64,000 bases of DNA from Labilibaculum sp. Its GTDB lineage: Bacteria; Bacteroidota; Bacteroidia; Bacteroidales; Marinifilaceae. The notes under the pieces were generated by a model. It ran no database searches and was not told where the DNA came from. It saw only the letters and a program-made list of their open reading frames with translations. Both the position numbers and the translations under genes were made by a program. The stretch lies in contig NZ_OY761461.1 in the NCBI RefSeq assembly GCF_963664555.1, positions 4,629,769-4,693,768 on the forward strand, in the 5' to 3' direction. Below, one piece after another: positions 16,939-25,758 of this stretch. Position 1 is the first letter of the stretch, and each line of letters starts with the position of its first letter.

Positions 16939-17234
16939 TTTATGCCTTTTAGCAGAAGCTCTTTTTCCGGCCGTTTTTTCGCACTGAATCGAATTCGTAT
17001 TTTTTTCCCGGTAAACTGTCCTAAAAAGAAGGCACTCACCATAATTGGATAGGTGTACAGCTGAAAGCCCAAACCGAACAAATGCCGGAACAGGATTACA
17101 AATGGAATGGGTGCATGAATGCATACAAACCACATGATTGAGAATTTTTTATACCCTTGCCTGATGAAACCAAAAGGAATATTTAAGCCAAATGTTGAAA
17201 GAGCAGCTAATAGCAAATGAATTTCCATATGCAC
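16923..17234 (-). CDS. Small integral membrane protein of unknown function
   Basis: About 103 residues with three hydrophobic segments (HLLLAALSTFGLNIPFGF, FSIMWFVCIHAPIPFVILF, YTYPIMVSAFFLGQF) and a basic C-terminal tail (KKIRIRF, KKRPEKELLLKGIKK). The cytosolic tail and short loops suggest an inner-membrane protein. I recognise it as a conserved hypothetical type in Bacteroidota but know no function. The start may be ATG 17234 or, two codons later, ATG 17228. It lies 33 bp downstream of the helical protein gene on the same strand and is probably co-transcribed with it. Confidence 0.65.
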   Translation of the reverse strand: MHMEIHLLLAALSTFGLNIPFGFIRQGYKKFSIMWFVCIHAPIPFVILFRHLFGLGFQLYTYPIMVSAFFLGQFTGKKIRIRFSAKKRPEKELLLKGIKKDQL

Positions 17235-17267
17235 GAATATATTAAGAATATCTGAATTCTTTTACTT

Positions 17268-17993
17268 TTAGTCATTTTCAACATGCTCTTGTTTTGAAGA
17301 ATCCCCCAATACTGCTTCCGGTTTTCTGATGTGCTTTAACAAGTTGCAGAACTTATATTCGCCGGCTTTGTCCTGATCCAGGCGCATCACCAATTTTCCG
17401 ATATCGGCAATTTCCAGAATATAATTCCATAACATCTGATATTGGGTATGATTCTGAATTACCAATTGTTTTCTCCGGCTTAGCATTTCTGTTTTCAGCA
17501 AATTCATTTCAGCCATTTTTTTCGTTAATTCCTGAAGTTCCTCCCCCAATTCTATTTTGTATCCTTTTATTTGAAGAGCCGGCAAATTGACCAAGATATT
17601 TTGTTCCACCTCTTTTATTCTCATTAAACTCCCCTCTACATTTTTCCTTTTTAAGTCTTGTTTTGCTTCCCTTATTCCAAAATCACCGGCATGTACATTT
17701 AACTGTCCCGATGCACGCCGAACGTAGGCATCAATCCGATCCAGAATATACATGATCTCCCCCATAACCTGATAACGTACACTGGTTAGTTTCGATTTTT
17801 CGGCGCTTATTGTTTGTGCAGGAGTAAGATTCTGCGTTCTCAAAATCTGAGTCTGCACATTAGCCCTGTAAGCATCGTTAAACTCCGAAGAGAAAGAAGC
17901 AAAATATTGCCGGTCACGATTCATCAATTGCAGAAGAAGATCTGCCACAACCGGAAGCTCTTCCAAACGAAACTTATTATACATTTTCCCCAT
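17268..17993 (-). CDS. Helical protein of unknown function
   Basis: A 241-residue soluble protein, almost entirely helical by composition, with heptad-like stretches around residues 150-180 (ELGEELQELTKKMAEMNLLKTEMLSRR). It has no signal peptide, membrane segment or catalytic motif that I recognise. The paired residues YILDRIDAYVRRASGQ and NVHAGDFGIREAKQDLKRKN might be binding surfaces. Its only operon partner is the small membrane protein downstream. The frame is intact and codon use resembles its neighbours, so it is probably a real gene. Confidence 0.6.
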   Translation of the reverse strand: MGKMYNKFRLEELPVVADLLLQLMNRDRQYFASFSSEFNDAYRANVQTQILRTQNLTPAQTISAEKSKLTSVRYQVMGEIMYILDRIDAYVRRASGQLNVHAGDFGIREAKQDLKRKNVEGSLMRIKEVEQNILVNLPALQIKGYKIELGEELQELTKKMAEMNLLKTEMLSRRKQLVIQNHTQYQMLWNYILEIADIGKLVMRLDQDKAGEYKFCNLLKHIRKPEAVLGDSSKQEHVEND

Positions 17994-18476
17994 GTTGGTA
18001 TTGATTTTATTTCCTATTTAAACATTCACAGTTCTTTTGTTTATTTTTTTAATTGCCATCTCTGTTATTTGCTTTCCCCGGAACAACTTTCTCTCTCATA
18101 TCTAATAATTTATCCTTACAATTTACTAATATTAATAACAGAATTCTTGCAATTTTATTCATAATTTATAATATCTGGTTCAAATTTCATATTATTCTTT
18201 TCTTATTCATTAGAATCTTATTCATATCGAATACTTCTTTCCTTCAATTTGCAGCATTTGCTAAACCAGATCTTCAATTATTGGATCTCTGTCCTAAATT
18301 AATTTGTTCTGTTTCAGAATACCGGCACTTTCTTTTACAAATAATGAAAAGCCCGGTCACTACATACCAAACATGCATTCATCTTAGTAATCAGAGTGAA
18401 ATAATATATGATTTATGACCTGTTCCGGATTGCCGAAATTCGATACATTTGTATACGGATAAAATATTTTAAGACA
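17994..18476. other. Intergenic region between the helical protein gene and the DMT exporter
   Basis: This 480-bp AT-rich region carries the divergent leaders. Apart from the -7 box at 18444-18451 I find no promoter, structured RNA or gene in it; open frames at 17814-18418 have no protein-like features. Confidence 0.4.
18444..18451 (+). promoter_or_regulatory. -7 box of the DMT exporter gene
   Basis: TACATTTG matches TAnnTTTG, 25 bp before ATG 18477. It lies downstream of the in-frame ATG at 18408, so that upstream start would not be transcribed. Confidence 0.5.
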
Positions 18477-19379
18477 ATGGTGCTAAGTAGTAAATTTAAG
18501 GGAAGTGGATTGGCTTTATTGGCCACTATCAGTTTTTCAAACATATATATTTTTAGCAAACTGGCGATGAAAGATGTTAACCTGTCCTCGTTTGGGGTGC
18601 TGTGGTTTGCCTTTGCCCTGCTATACAATTACCTGTACTACTATTTTTTTACAGACAGAAAAAAACTAAGCTCCTTACCTACAAAATCGAAATTCATTTT
18701 ATTCCTAATCGGATGCTCCGAAGTCATATCAATGTGTGCTTTCTTTCTCTCGATAAAACTGACCGAAAATCCCGCAGTAGTTTCATTTCTTGCAAATACC
18801 AGTCCCATATTTGTAATTTTCATCGGATTTATTTTTTTGAAAATTAGATATAATTTACTGGCTGTAATCGGTATTGCTGTTACTCTTGGTGGCGTTGTTC
18901 TAATTAATTACAACAACACTGTTTCTGATTTGGGGAGTTTTGTTACGCCAGCAAGCCTTGCCGCGCTTATTTTTGCACTATTCTATGGAATAAGTCTGGT
19001 GCTTGCCCGATCGGAAATTAACACAATTCCCTCTACGATGATTACGGTATGCCGCTCGCTGTTTTTATTTCTGGGATTTGGATTGTATAATCTCTTTATT
19101 TTTGAAGTACCACACTACACGGCCGACTCCCTGCTTTACATCAGTATCGGATCCATTTTTGGACCATTTTTAGGTGTAACCCTTACCTTTGCCTCCTTAA
19201 AATTTGTCGACGCGTCAATAACCACCTTAATTTGTACATCAAGAAGTTTCTTTATTGTTTTAGGAGCTTTTATTTTTATGAATATTTTGCCTGATAACAA
19301 TCAGTTACTGGGTGGCATTTGTATCATTTTAGGGATCGTACTCATCACCATTGGAGACATCCGAACAAAATCGTATTAA
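18477..19379 (+). CDS. EamA/DMT-family transporter
   Basis: A 300-residue inner-membrane protein with ten hydrophobic segments arranged as two EamA repeats (about 8-140 and 152-298). The first repeat has the typical LSIKLTENPAVVSFLANTSPIFV segment, the second SLKFVDASITTLICTSRSFFIVLGAF. DMT transporters export amino acids or other small metabolites; the substrate is not predictable. The start at 18477 is set by the promoter. The last 4 bp overlap the end of the convergent sensor kinase gene. Confidence 0.85.
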   Translation: MVLSSKFKGSGLALLATISFSNIYIFSKLAMKDVNLSSFGVLWFAFALLYNYLYYYFFTDRKKLSSLPTKSKFILFLIGCSEVISMCAFFLSIKLTENPAVVSFLANTSPIFVIFIGFIFLKIRYNLLAVIGIAVTLGGVVLINYNNTVSDLGSFVTPASLAALIFALFYGISLVLARSEINTIPSTMITVCRSLFLFLGFGLYNLFIFEVPHYTADSLLYISIGSIFGPFLGVTLTFASLKFVDASITTLICTSRSFFIVLGAFIFMNILPDNNQLLGGICIILGIVLITIGDIRTKSY

Positions 19380-21901
19380 TTCAGAACTCTTTTTACTTCG
19401 GTTAAAAAATCATTTTTAGTAATTGGCATTGTGATATAGCCATGACATCCTGCATCAACATAACGTTCTTTCTCCCCTTTTACAGCATAAGCCGTCTGAG
19501 CGATCACTTTTATATCCTGACTCCTGTTTTTTATTAAAGCCAGGCAATCTATTGTTGATTTACTCTGAATGTTCATATCCAGAATAAGTAAATCCGGCAC
19601 TGTTTTATTCAACATGTCTATCATGATATTCTCATTTGAAGCATGAGAAACAGTAACGTCTTCATCCTCAAATAATTTTTGCAGGTAAAGAAATGAATTG
19701 TAATCCTCCTCTGCAATTAATACCGATTTTTTACTTAGTGACTCCTTGCGTGTTACAATTTGCACATCCTCAACACCAATCGTTTCGTTTTTAGAATATG
19801 GTAGTGTAAAATAAAAAGTACTTCCTTTCCCGACTTCCGATTCAAACCAAATTTCACCCCCCAGAAGCTCAATAAGTCCTCTTGATATGCTTAAACCTAA
19901 TCCTGTTCCATCAGTAAAATGTTCTTCATCTCCTTGTCTGAAACGCTCAAAAATGATATCATGCCTATTTTTAGGTATTCCGCAGCCTTCATCTTTCACA
20001 TATACTTCAATTACTGTATGTGCCAAATATTCCCTAAAACTATATCCAACTTCCACCTTACCCACTTCTGAAAATTTGATTGCATTATTAAGCAAATTAT
20101 CCAGAATTTGATGAAACCGATTAGCATCTGTGAAAACAGATAGTCTTTCATACTCTTCAGGTAAATTCAAAACCAACTCGATATTGGGCTTACTTTCCAA
20201 CAACACTCCCCTTTTAACCACCTCTATACTGCTTACAAATAATTCGTGCAAATTGGTTTCCACTTTATGCACCGCCACCTGATCCAATTCCAATTTGGAA
20301 ATATCAACAATATCATCAATAAGCTGCAGGAGTCTATTCCCTGAATTTTGAATGATATTTATGTACTGAGATTTTTCAACATCATCCAATTCTGAATCAA
20401 CAAGCAATTCAGAAAACCCCATAATTGCATTCATGGGAGTACGTATCTCGTGACTCATATTGGCGAGAAAAATTGATTTCAACTTATCACTTTCCTCAGC
20501 CTTTTCTTTCGCCTTCAATAGTTCTCTTTCAGCTAACTTTATATCTGTAATATCTCTTGAAACACCAAGAACTCCCAGTAAATTTCCCTCAACATCATAC
20601 ATTGGAGTTTTAATCGTCTCAGTTAGAATTCTATTTCCAGTGCTGGCAGAAACGGCCCAATTGGTAAAACGAACACTCTTTTTGCTATTTAAAACCTCCA
20701 AATCTTTTTCCAAATAAAAATCAGCGATCTCCCGCGGATAAAAATCATAGTCTGATTTGCCAATAAGAGCATCTTTCTTTAAACCATTAAATTTTTCGAA
20801 GTTTCGGTTACAAGACAGATAAACTCCATTGAGATCCTTTAACCAAATCATTTCAGGCACAGTTTCTATCAGTATTTTTAGATGAGCTCTTTCATTTTCA
20901 ACCAACGCCATGGTATTTTTACGCAAAGAAATATCGCGGACCATGGCCCAAAATCCCTTGGGTTTGCCTGTTTCGTCCTTCAACAAATAGATACGCAGTT
21001 CAACAGGAATCAAACTTCCATCTTTTCTTATACACTCCTTTTCATATACTCTGGAACTTCCGGATACGAGAACCTCTTCTTCCATTATTTTCTGATCAAA
21101 TTCAAGCCATTTTAAGGGGGTTAAATCATGACAATTCATATGCAGCAACTCGTCAGAGGAGTAACCAAGCATTTCCCGGTATGCTGTGTTAAATTCGATC
21201 ACATTTGCATCCATATCCAAAACAACAAATGCATCGTTCATACTTTCGTACAAACGCGAATATTTTTCCTCTGTTCTACTTAATGCGATTTCATTAGCCC
21301 TGTTTTGCAACTGTCTGTTCATGAATAACCCCAACAACATATTTCCAAATGGATAAATCGTTAACAAAGGCCAGAAAATTTGCAGCAGAGTTGGCATGAC
21401 TTTTTCTGAAGGCAAAAATACAGAGCAACTGATCATCGCCAAATGAACGGCAACTCCTAAAAGTAAATATTTCAACCAATAAGATTTTACGCCTATTTTA
21501 GTCCATATCTGTTTCCATAAAACACCTATTAAACCAGAACTGATTATTACCGCAATTCCCATAAACATTCCTTCTCCGCCTAAAATAAAACGATAAGTAC
21601 CCGCAATTAGAATTGCAATAATAGTAGGAATTGCACCAAAAAATAACCCGGAAATAGAAAGGATAACTGAACGTGTATCAAAAACGACTCCAAGCGCCAT
21701 TTCCCACGAAGAAAGCATAAGAACAACACATATAGCGCCTACAATTCCTCCTGCCAATAATTGCTCCCATATGGACTTAACACCAGTTCTTCTCACCCAC
21801 AAATAATCATACAACATACTAAACGAAAGCAATATTGCAGTATTCTGTATCAAACTTAAAAACATGGAATTATTCATAAATAAAGTAGTAGTAATTTCCA
21901 A
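19376..21901 (-). CDS. Hybrid sensor histidine kinase: 5TM-LytS-like sensor, two PAS, HisKA, HATPase, degenerate REC
   Basis: An 841-residue membrane kinase. Residues about 1-200 hold six hydrophobic segments with FDTRSVILSISGLFFG and AGTYRFILGG, the signature of the LytS/YhcK 5TM receptor module. Two PAS domains follow (about 211-328 and 335-455), then HisKA with MSHEIRTPMNA (phospho-acceptor His484), HATPase_c with NLLNNAIKF, DEGCGIP and GTGLGLSIS, and a receiver domain (about 725-841). In the receiver the phospho-acceptor Asp775 (LILDMN) and the Thr in AQTAY are present, but the invariant Lys before Pro is Met825 (YITMPI). No response regulator lies next to it. It converges on the DMT gene with a 4-bp overlap. 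Confidence 0.9.
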   Translation of the reverse strand: MEITTTLFMNNSMFLSLIQNTAILLSFSMLYDYLWVRRTGVKSIWEQLLAGGIVGAICVVLMLSSWEMALGVVFDTRSVILSISGLFFGAIPTIIAILIAGTYRFILGGEGMFMGIAVIISSGLIGVLWKQIWTKIGVKSYWLKYLLLGVAVHLAMISCSVFLPSEKVMPTLLQIFWPLLTIYPFGNMLLGLFMNRQLQNRANEIALSRTEEKYSRLYESMNDAFVVLDMDANVIEFNTAYREMLGYSSDELLHMNCHDLTPLKWLEFDQKIMEEEVLVSGSSRVYEKECIRKDGSLIPVELRIYLLKDETGKPKGFWAMVRDISLRKNTMALVENERAHLKILIETVPEMIWLKDLNGVYLSCNRNFEKFNGLKKDALIGKSDYDFYPREIADFYLEKDLEVLNSKKSVRFTNWAVSASTGNRILTETIKTPMYDVEGNLLGVLGVSRDITDIKLAERELLKAKEKAEESDKLKSIFLANMSHEIRTPMNAIMGFSELLVDSELDDVEKSQYINIIQNSGNRLLQLIDDIVDISKLELDQVAVHKVETNLHELFVSSIEVVKRGVLLESKPNIELVLNLPEEYERLSVFTDANRFHQILDNLLNNAIKFSEVGKVEVGYSFREYLAHTVIEVYVKDEGCGIPKNRHDIIFERFRQGDEEHFTDGTGLGLSISRGLIELLGGEIWFESEVGKGSTFYFTLPYSKNETIGVEDVQIVTRKESLSKKSVLIAEEDYNSFLYLQKLFEDEDVTVSHASNENIMIDMLNKTVPDLLILDMNIQSKSTIDCLALIKNRSQDIKVIAQTAYAVKGEKERYVDAGCHGYITMPITKNDFLTEVKRVLN

Positions 21902-21918
21902 TTACAATAATAGTCAAC

Positions 21919-21939
21919 ATAAGAGTGCTTATCTCTTAT
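21919..21939. promoter_or_regulatory. Inverted repeat just upstream of the sensor kinase
   Basis: ATAAGAG (21919-21925) and CTCTTAT (21933-21939) form a perfect 7-bp dyad 18 bp before the kinase start. It could be an operator or a leader hairpin. Confidence 0.3.
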
Positions 21940-22035
21940 TTATAAACAATGTATACATCATTTCCTAAATAAAGTTGTATTTTCCTACATCTTTTAGAAC
22001 AATAAAACTCAATATTGTTGATCGATACGAAACAA

Positions 22036-22062
22036 AAAAGAGCAGACAAAACCTGCTCTTTT
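22036..22062. terminator. Bidirectional-looking terminator downstream of the cDPG synthetase-like gene
   Basis: AAAAGAGCAG (22036-22045) and CTGCTCTTTT (22053-22062) pair around ACAAAAC, flanked by A-runs on the left, so it terminates minus-strand transcripts from 22090. Confidence 0.8.
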
Positions 22063-22089
22063 ACAAAAAAAATAAAATCAATTCTCTAT

Positions 22090-23442
22090 TTAAGCCATTT
22101 CCTTATTCAGATGAAACTTCTCAGTAAATTGATTTATTACATGAGATAATTTTGGATACCCAATTTCTTCTAAATCATAATAAACCCGGGTAGTTGGTTT
22201 TTTAATATTGATAATTCTATTTAAATCTATTGGTGTTCCAATAATAACAGAATCGCAATCACTGCTATTAATAGTTGTTTCCAAGTCTTTAAGTTGTTGG
22301 TCTGAGTAACCCATAGCGGGTAAAATATTGCCAATATTTGGATAAATTTCGTAGGTTTCTTTCAACTTACCTACAAGATAGGGTCGGGCATCAATTTCTT
22401 CGGCGGCGCCAAATTTGCGGGCCGCAATTGTACCTGCACCAATCTTCATTTCACCATGAGTTAAAGTTGGTCCATCTTCTACTATTAAAACACGTTTACC
22501 GCGAATCAATTCAGGATGATCAACGGAGATTGGTGAAGCACCATCAATTACAATTGCGTTTGGATTTGCCAATGCAATATTTTCCCGGACTGTTTGAATT
22601 CCTTCCGGAACTGCTGAATCCATTTTATTAATAACAACAACATCAGCCAACCGGAGATTAACTTCTCCCGGATAGTAATTCATTTCAGCTCCCGGACGAT
22701 GAGGATCTGCCACTGTAATTGTTAAATCTGGTTTGTAAAAAGAGAAATCATTATTACCACCATCCCATAAAATAACATCACATCCATCCGGATCTTCCTC
22801 AGCAGCACGAACTATCGCCTCATAATCAACACCGGCGTAAATTATATTCCCACGAGTAACATGTGGTTCATATTCCTCCATTTCCTCAACAGTACAATTG
22901 TGTTTTTTCAAGTCTTCTACAGTTGCAAAACGCTGTACTTTTTGAGCAACCAAATCCCCATAAGGCATTGGATGACGTATTGCAATCACCTTTAATCCTT
23001 TATCCATTAATTCTTCAATAACCTTTCTCGATGTTTGTGATTTACCACAACCAGTTCTTGTTGCTACGACCGCAATAGTAGGCTTATGGCTTTTTATCAT
23101 AGTATCACCAGGTCCTAACAGTTTAAAGTTAGAACCGGCAGCATTAACAATCGCACTAACATTCATTACTTTTTTATACGGAACATCCGAATAAGAAAAA
23201 ACACAATCATCTACACAATGTTCTTTAATCAATTTAACCAAATCCTCTTCTGCATAAATTGGAATTCCCGCAGGATATAATGATCCGGCCAATTCTGCAG
23301 GATATTTTCTCCCATCAATATCAGGAATCTGAGCTGCAGTAAATGCAACTACATTGTACTCTGAGTTGTCTCTAAAGTAAGTGTTGAAATTGTGAAAATC
23401 ACGACCTGCAGCACCAATAATAATGACATTCTTTTTAGCCAT
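22090..23442 (-). CDS. Cyclic 2,3-diphosphoglycerate synthetase-like P-loop protein
   Basis: A 450-residue cytosolic protein. The N-terminal part opens with a Rossmann-like VIIIGAAGRDFHNF (6-18); the central domain begins at about 122 with the P-loop ATRTGCGKSQTSR (GKS at 133-135), and later has ILWDGGNND and VVINKMD, a GTPase-like NKxD. I recognise the family as the one annotated cyclic 2,3-diphosphoglycerate synthetase, characterised in methanogens, where it makes the intramolecular anhydride of 2,3-bisphosphoglycerate with ATP. Whether bacterial members make this compound is not established. The gene is monocistronic with its own terminator. Confidence 0.72.
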   Translation of the reverse strand: MAKKNVIIIGAAGRDFHNFNTYFRDNSEYNVVAFTAAQIPDIDGRKYPAELAGSLYPAGIPIYAEEDLVKLIKEHCVDDCVFSYSDVPYKKVMNVSAIVNAAGSNFKLLGPGDTMIKSHKPTIAVVATRTGCGKSQTSRKVIEELMDKGLKVIAIRHPMPYGDLVAQKVQRFATVEDLKKHNCTVEEMEEYEPHVTRGNIIYAGVDYEAIVRAAEEDPDGCDVILWDGGNNDFSFYKPDLTITVADPHRPGAEMNYYPGEVNLRLADVVVINKMDSAVPEGIQTVRENIALANPNAIVIDGASPISVDHPELIRGKRVLIVEDGPTLTHGEMKIGAGTIAARKFGAAEEIDARPYLVGKLKETYEIYPNIGNILPAMGYSDQQLKDLETTINSSDCDSVIIGTPIDLNRIINIKKPTTRVYYDLEEIGYPKLSHVINQFTEKFHLNKEMA

Positions 23443-23742
23443 AACTTCTGTTTCTTAAGTTAAAATTAGTATTAGGTATGAACACTTAAAATTAAAACTT
23501 TAAAGGAGTTTTTCTAATTTTAACAACTTTAAGTTGTACATTCTGAGCCTGTTGCTTAACACGAACAAAAAAATTGACTTTGTCGCGAAACTGTTATAAC
23601 TTATTTAGTTTTTCCTTTGTTTGAAAAATATTTAAACTTACATTGATCAATACCAAGCCACCTATCCAGGCAAAAAGAAAATGCGAAATTGAATCGAAAT
23701 TATCATTTATTGCTTATTTTCGGGAAACAAGACTGATGAAAC
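23443..23742. other. Divergent 300-bp intergenic region
   Basis: Control region of the cDPG synthetase-like gene and the ACP phosphodiesterase. No perfect TAnnTTTG box is visible on either strand; TATTTTCG near 23712 is a one-mismatch candidate for the plus-strand gene. Confidence 0.35.
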
Positions 23743-24381
23743 ATGAATTTTTTAGCACATCAATACCTTTCGGGTGATTCGGAAAAAGTAAAGATTGGGA
23801 ACTTTATTGGTGATTACATTAAGGGCAATAAATATAAGGATTATCATCCCGAAGTTCAAAAAGGCATTCTCCTGCATCGAAATATTGATCACTTCACTGA
23901 TCGCCATTCAATGGTTTTGCAAAGCTCAAACAGACTTAAAACTGGATATAGCAGATATTCAGGAGTTGTTGTCGATATGATATACGACCATTTTTTAGCT
24001 AAAAAATGGAATCAATATCATACACAGCCTATTTCTAAATTTGTTAATAAAACACATGAAATATTGGTAAAAAATTATTTGATTCTGCCTCAAAAAGTAA
24101 AACTGTTTCTCCCTTTTTTGATTCAAAGCCGACGATTGGAAAGTTACTCTACAACAGAAGGCTTACAATCAGCCTTAAAAATCATGTCGCGCAGAACCAG
24201 TTTGCCAGATCAAACGGACTATGCAATTAAAACACTTCTCGATCAATACGATGAAATTGAATCTGAATTTGACTGCTTCATGAGCGATCTTATTAGCTAT
24301 GTCCGTGATGAACATCAAATTACCGCAGCAACTCCATACGATTGGCATCTAAACGAAGAAATACGAACAACAAAATTGTAA
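23743..24381 (+). CDS. Acyl carrier protein phosphodiesterase (AcpH/DUF479 family)
   Basis: A 212-residue HD-like hydrolase that in the characterised family removes 4'-phosphopantetheine from acyl carrier protein. The N-terminus MNFLAHQYLSGD, then GNFIGDYIKG, LLHRNIDHFTDRH and DMIYDHFLAKKW give the His/Asp metal ligands expected. Length is normal. Its last 62 bp overlap, antisense, the last 62 bp of rodA; both frames keep family-like C-termini, so I take the overlap as real. Confidence 0.85.
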   Translation: MNFLAHQYLSGDSEKVKIGNFIGDYIKGNKYKDYHPEVQKGILLHRNIDHFTDRHSMVLQSSNRLKTGYSRYSGVVVDMIYDHFLAKKWNQYHTQPISKFVNKTHEILVKNYLILPQKVKLFLPFLIQSRRLESYSTTEGLQSALKIMSRRTSLPDQTDYAIKTLLDQYDEIESEFDCFMSDLISYVRDEHQITAATPYDWHLNEEIRTTKL

Positions 24382-25744
24382 AGGCCCACAAGGAAGATCC
24401 ACCATAACTAAAGAATGGCAAAGGAATTCCTATAACCGGGGCAAGGCCAATTGTCATGCCAACATTTATTGCCATATGAAAAAACAATATACAAGCTACT
24501 CCATAGCCATATATCCTACTAAAAGGAGATCGCTGCCTTTCAGCCAAAAACAACAAACGAATTATTAATAGTAATAGAAGTGATAAAACTGCAGTAGAAC
24601 CAACAAATCCCCATTCTTCGCCTACGGTACAGAAAATAAAATCGGTACTTTGTTCAGGAACAAATTTGAATTTCGTTTGTGTTCCATTCAAAAATCCTTT
24701 TCCTGCAAATCCTCCGGATCCAATTGCAATTTTTGATTGAGCCACATTATATCCCGCACCGGAAGGATCTGACTCAATTCCTAATAAGTCGTTTATACGT
24801 TCTTGCTGATGAGATTCTAAAACATTTTCAAACAAATAACTCACCGAAAATGTAAAAAACAAGCTGCCAACAGCAATCAGCAAAACCCAAATAACATTCT
24901 TAAGCCGTTCTTTATAAATGTAAAATAAGAAGGGTATAATATTTAAACTTATTGATATTATTAATATCATATAGGCGGAAACATTCAATTGAAAGGCCTT
25001 AATTACCCCCCAAACCAAACCAAAAGCAATAAGTATCGCTGACAGGCCAATTAATATTTGCTTGAACCGAAGCCCCATAAATTTCAGTCCTACAAAAGAA
25101 AATCCTAAAATAATTAAAAGCACATACAACTCGGGCAAAAGAAGAGTTATTATAAACAGCACTGCCGATAAAAATCCTACAAATAGAACAATTCCTGAAA
25201 GTCCTTCCCTATACAACACCAATACGAAAACGATATATACCAAAGCCGATCCGGCATCCCGTTGCAATATTATTAAAACAGCCGGGGTAAATAAAATTAC
25301 TCCTGCTATTACCAAGGACTTAAAATTATGTATCTTAAAATTAAACTGGCTTATGTATCGGGATATAGCCAAACAAGTTGCAAATTTAGCAAACTCTGCA
25401 GGTTGTAAACGTATTCCTCCAATCTCAAACCATGATCTGGCACCGTTAACCTCCCTTCCAAATATCAGTACGGCAACAAGTAAGAAAATCATGACCAGAT
25501 AGGTGGGATAAGCGAATGCTGAGAAAAATTTACCTTCAATTATCAGAATAACCATCGCGAGAAAGAATGCAGCTCCTATCCACATTAATTGTTTTCCATA
25601 TCTCTGACTAATATCAAAAATACTTTGATGTTCCTCGTTGTATACTGCCGCGTAAATATTTATCCATCCAAGAAAAACAAGCAGAACATATAAAAAAATT
25701 GTCCACCAATCCAGATTCTTTATTAAACTTACCTTTCTTGTCAT
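24320..25744 (-). CDS. rodA: Rod-shape SEDS peptidoglycan polymerase RodA
   Basis: A 474-residue inner-membrane glycosyltransferase of the elongasome that polymerises lipid II with PBP2. About ten hydrophobic segments; the SEDS motifs LQPAEFAKFATCLAISR, QRDAGSALVYI, GFAGKGFLNGTQTKFKFVPEQSTDFIF and GIPLPFFSYGGSSLWAF are all present. The central part from about 190 to 320 is longer than in proteobacterial RodA, as in other Bacteroidota. It is last in the cluster, 14 bp after mrdA, and overlaps the ACP phosphodiesterase gene tail to tail. Confidence 0.94.
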   Translation of the reverse strand: MTRKVSLIKNLDWWTIFLYVLLVFLGWINIYAAVYNEEHQSIFDISQRYGKQLMWIGAAFFLAMVILIIEGKFFSAFAYPTYLVMIFLLVAVLIFGREVNGARSWFEIGGIRLQPAEFAKFATCLAISRYISQFNFKIHNFKSLVIAGVILFTPAVLIILQRDAGSALVYIVFVLVLYREGLSGIVLFVGFLSAVLFIITLLLPELYVLLIILGFSFVGLKFMGLRFKQILIGLSAILIAFGLVWGVIKAFQLNVSAYMILIISISLNIIPFLFYIYKERLKNVIWVLLIAVGSLFFTFSVSYLFENVLESHQQERINDLLGIESDPSGAGYNVAQSKIAIGSGGFAGKGFLNGTQTKFKFVPEQSTDFIFCTVGEEWGFVGSTAVLSLLLLLIIRLLFLAERQRSPFSRIYGYGVACILFFHMAINVGMTIGLAPVIGIPLPFFSYGGSSLWAFTILLFVFLRLDANRMELLR

Positions 25745-25758
25745 CCCAACTTTATTAT

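Noticed and set aside
17814..18418. Overlapping plus-strand open frames between the helical protein and the DMT exporter
   Set aside because: Low-complexity, Phe/Ile/Leu-rich translation of AT-rich DNA, partly antisense to the helical protein gene.
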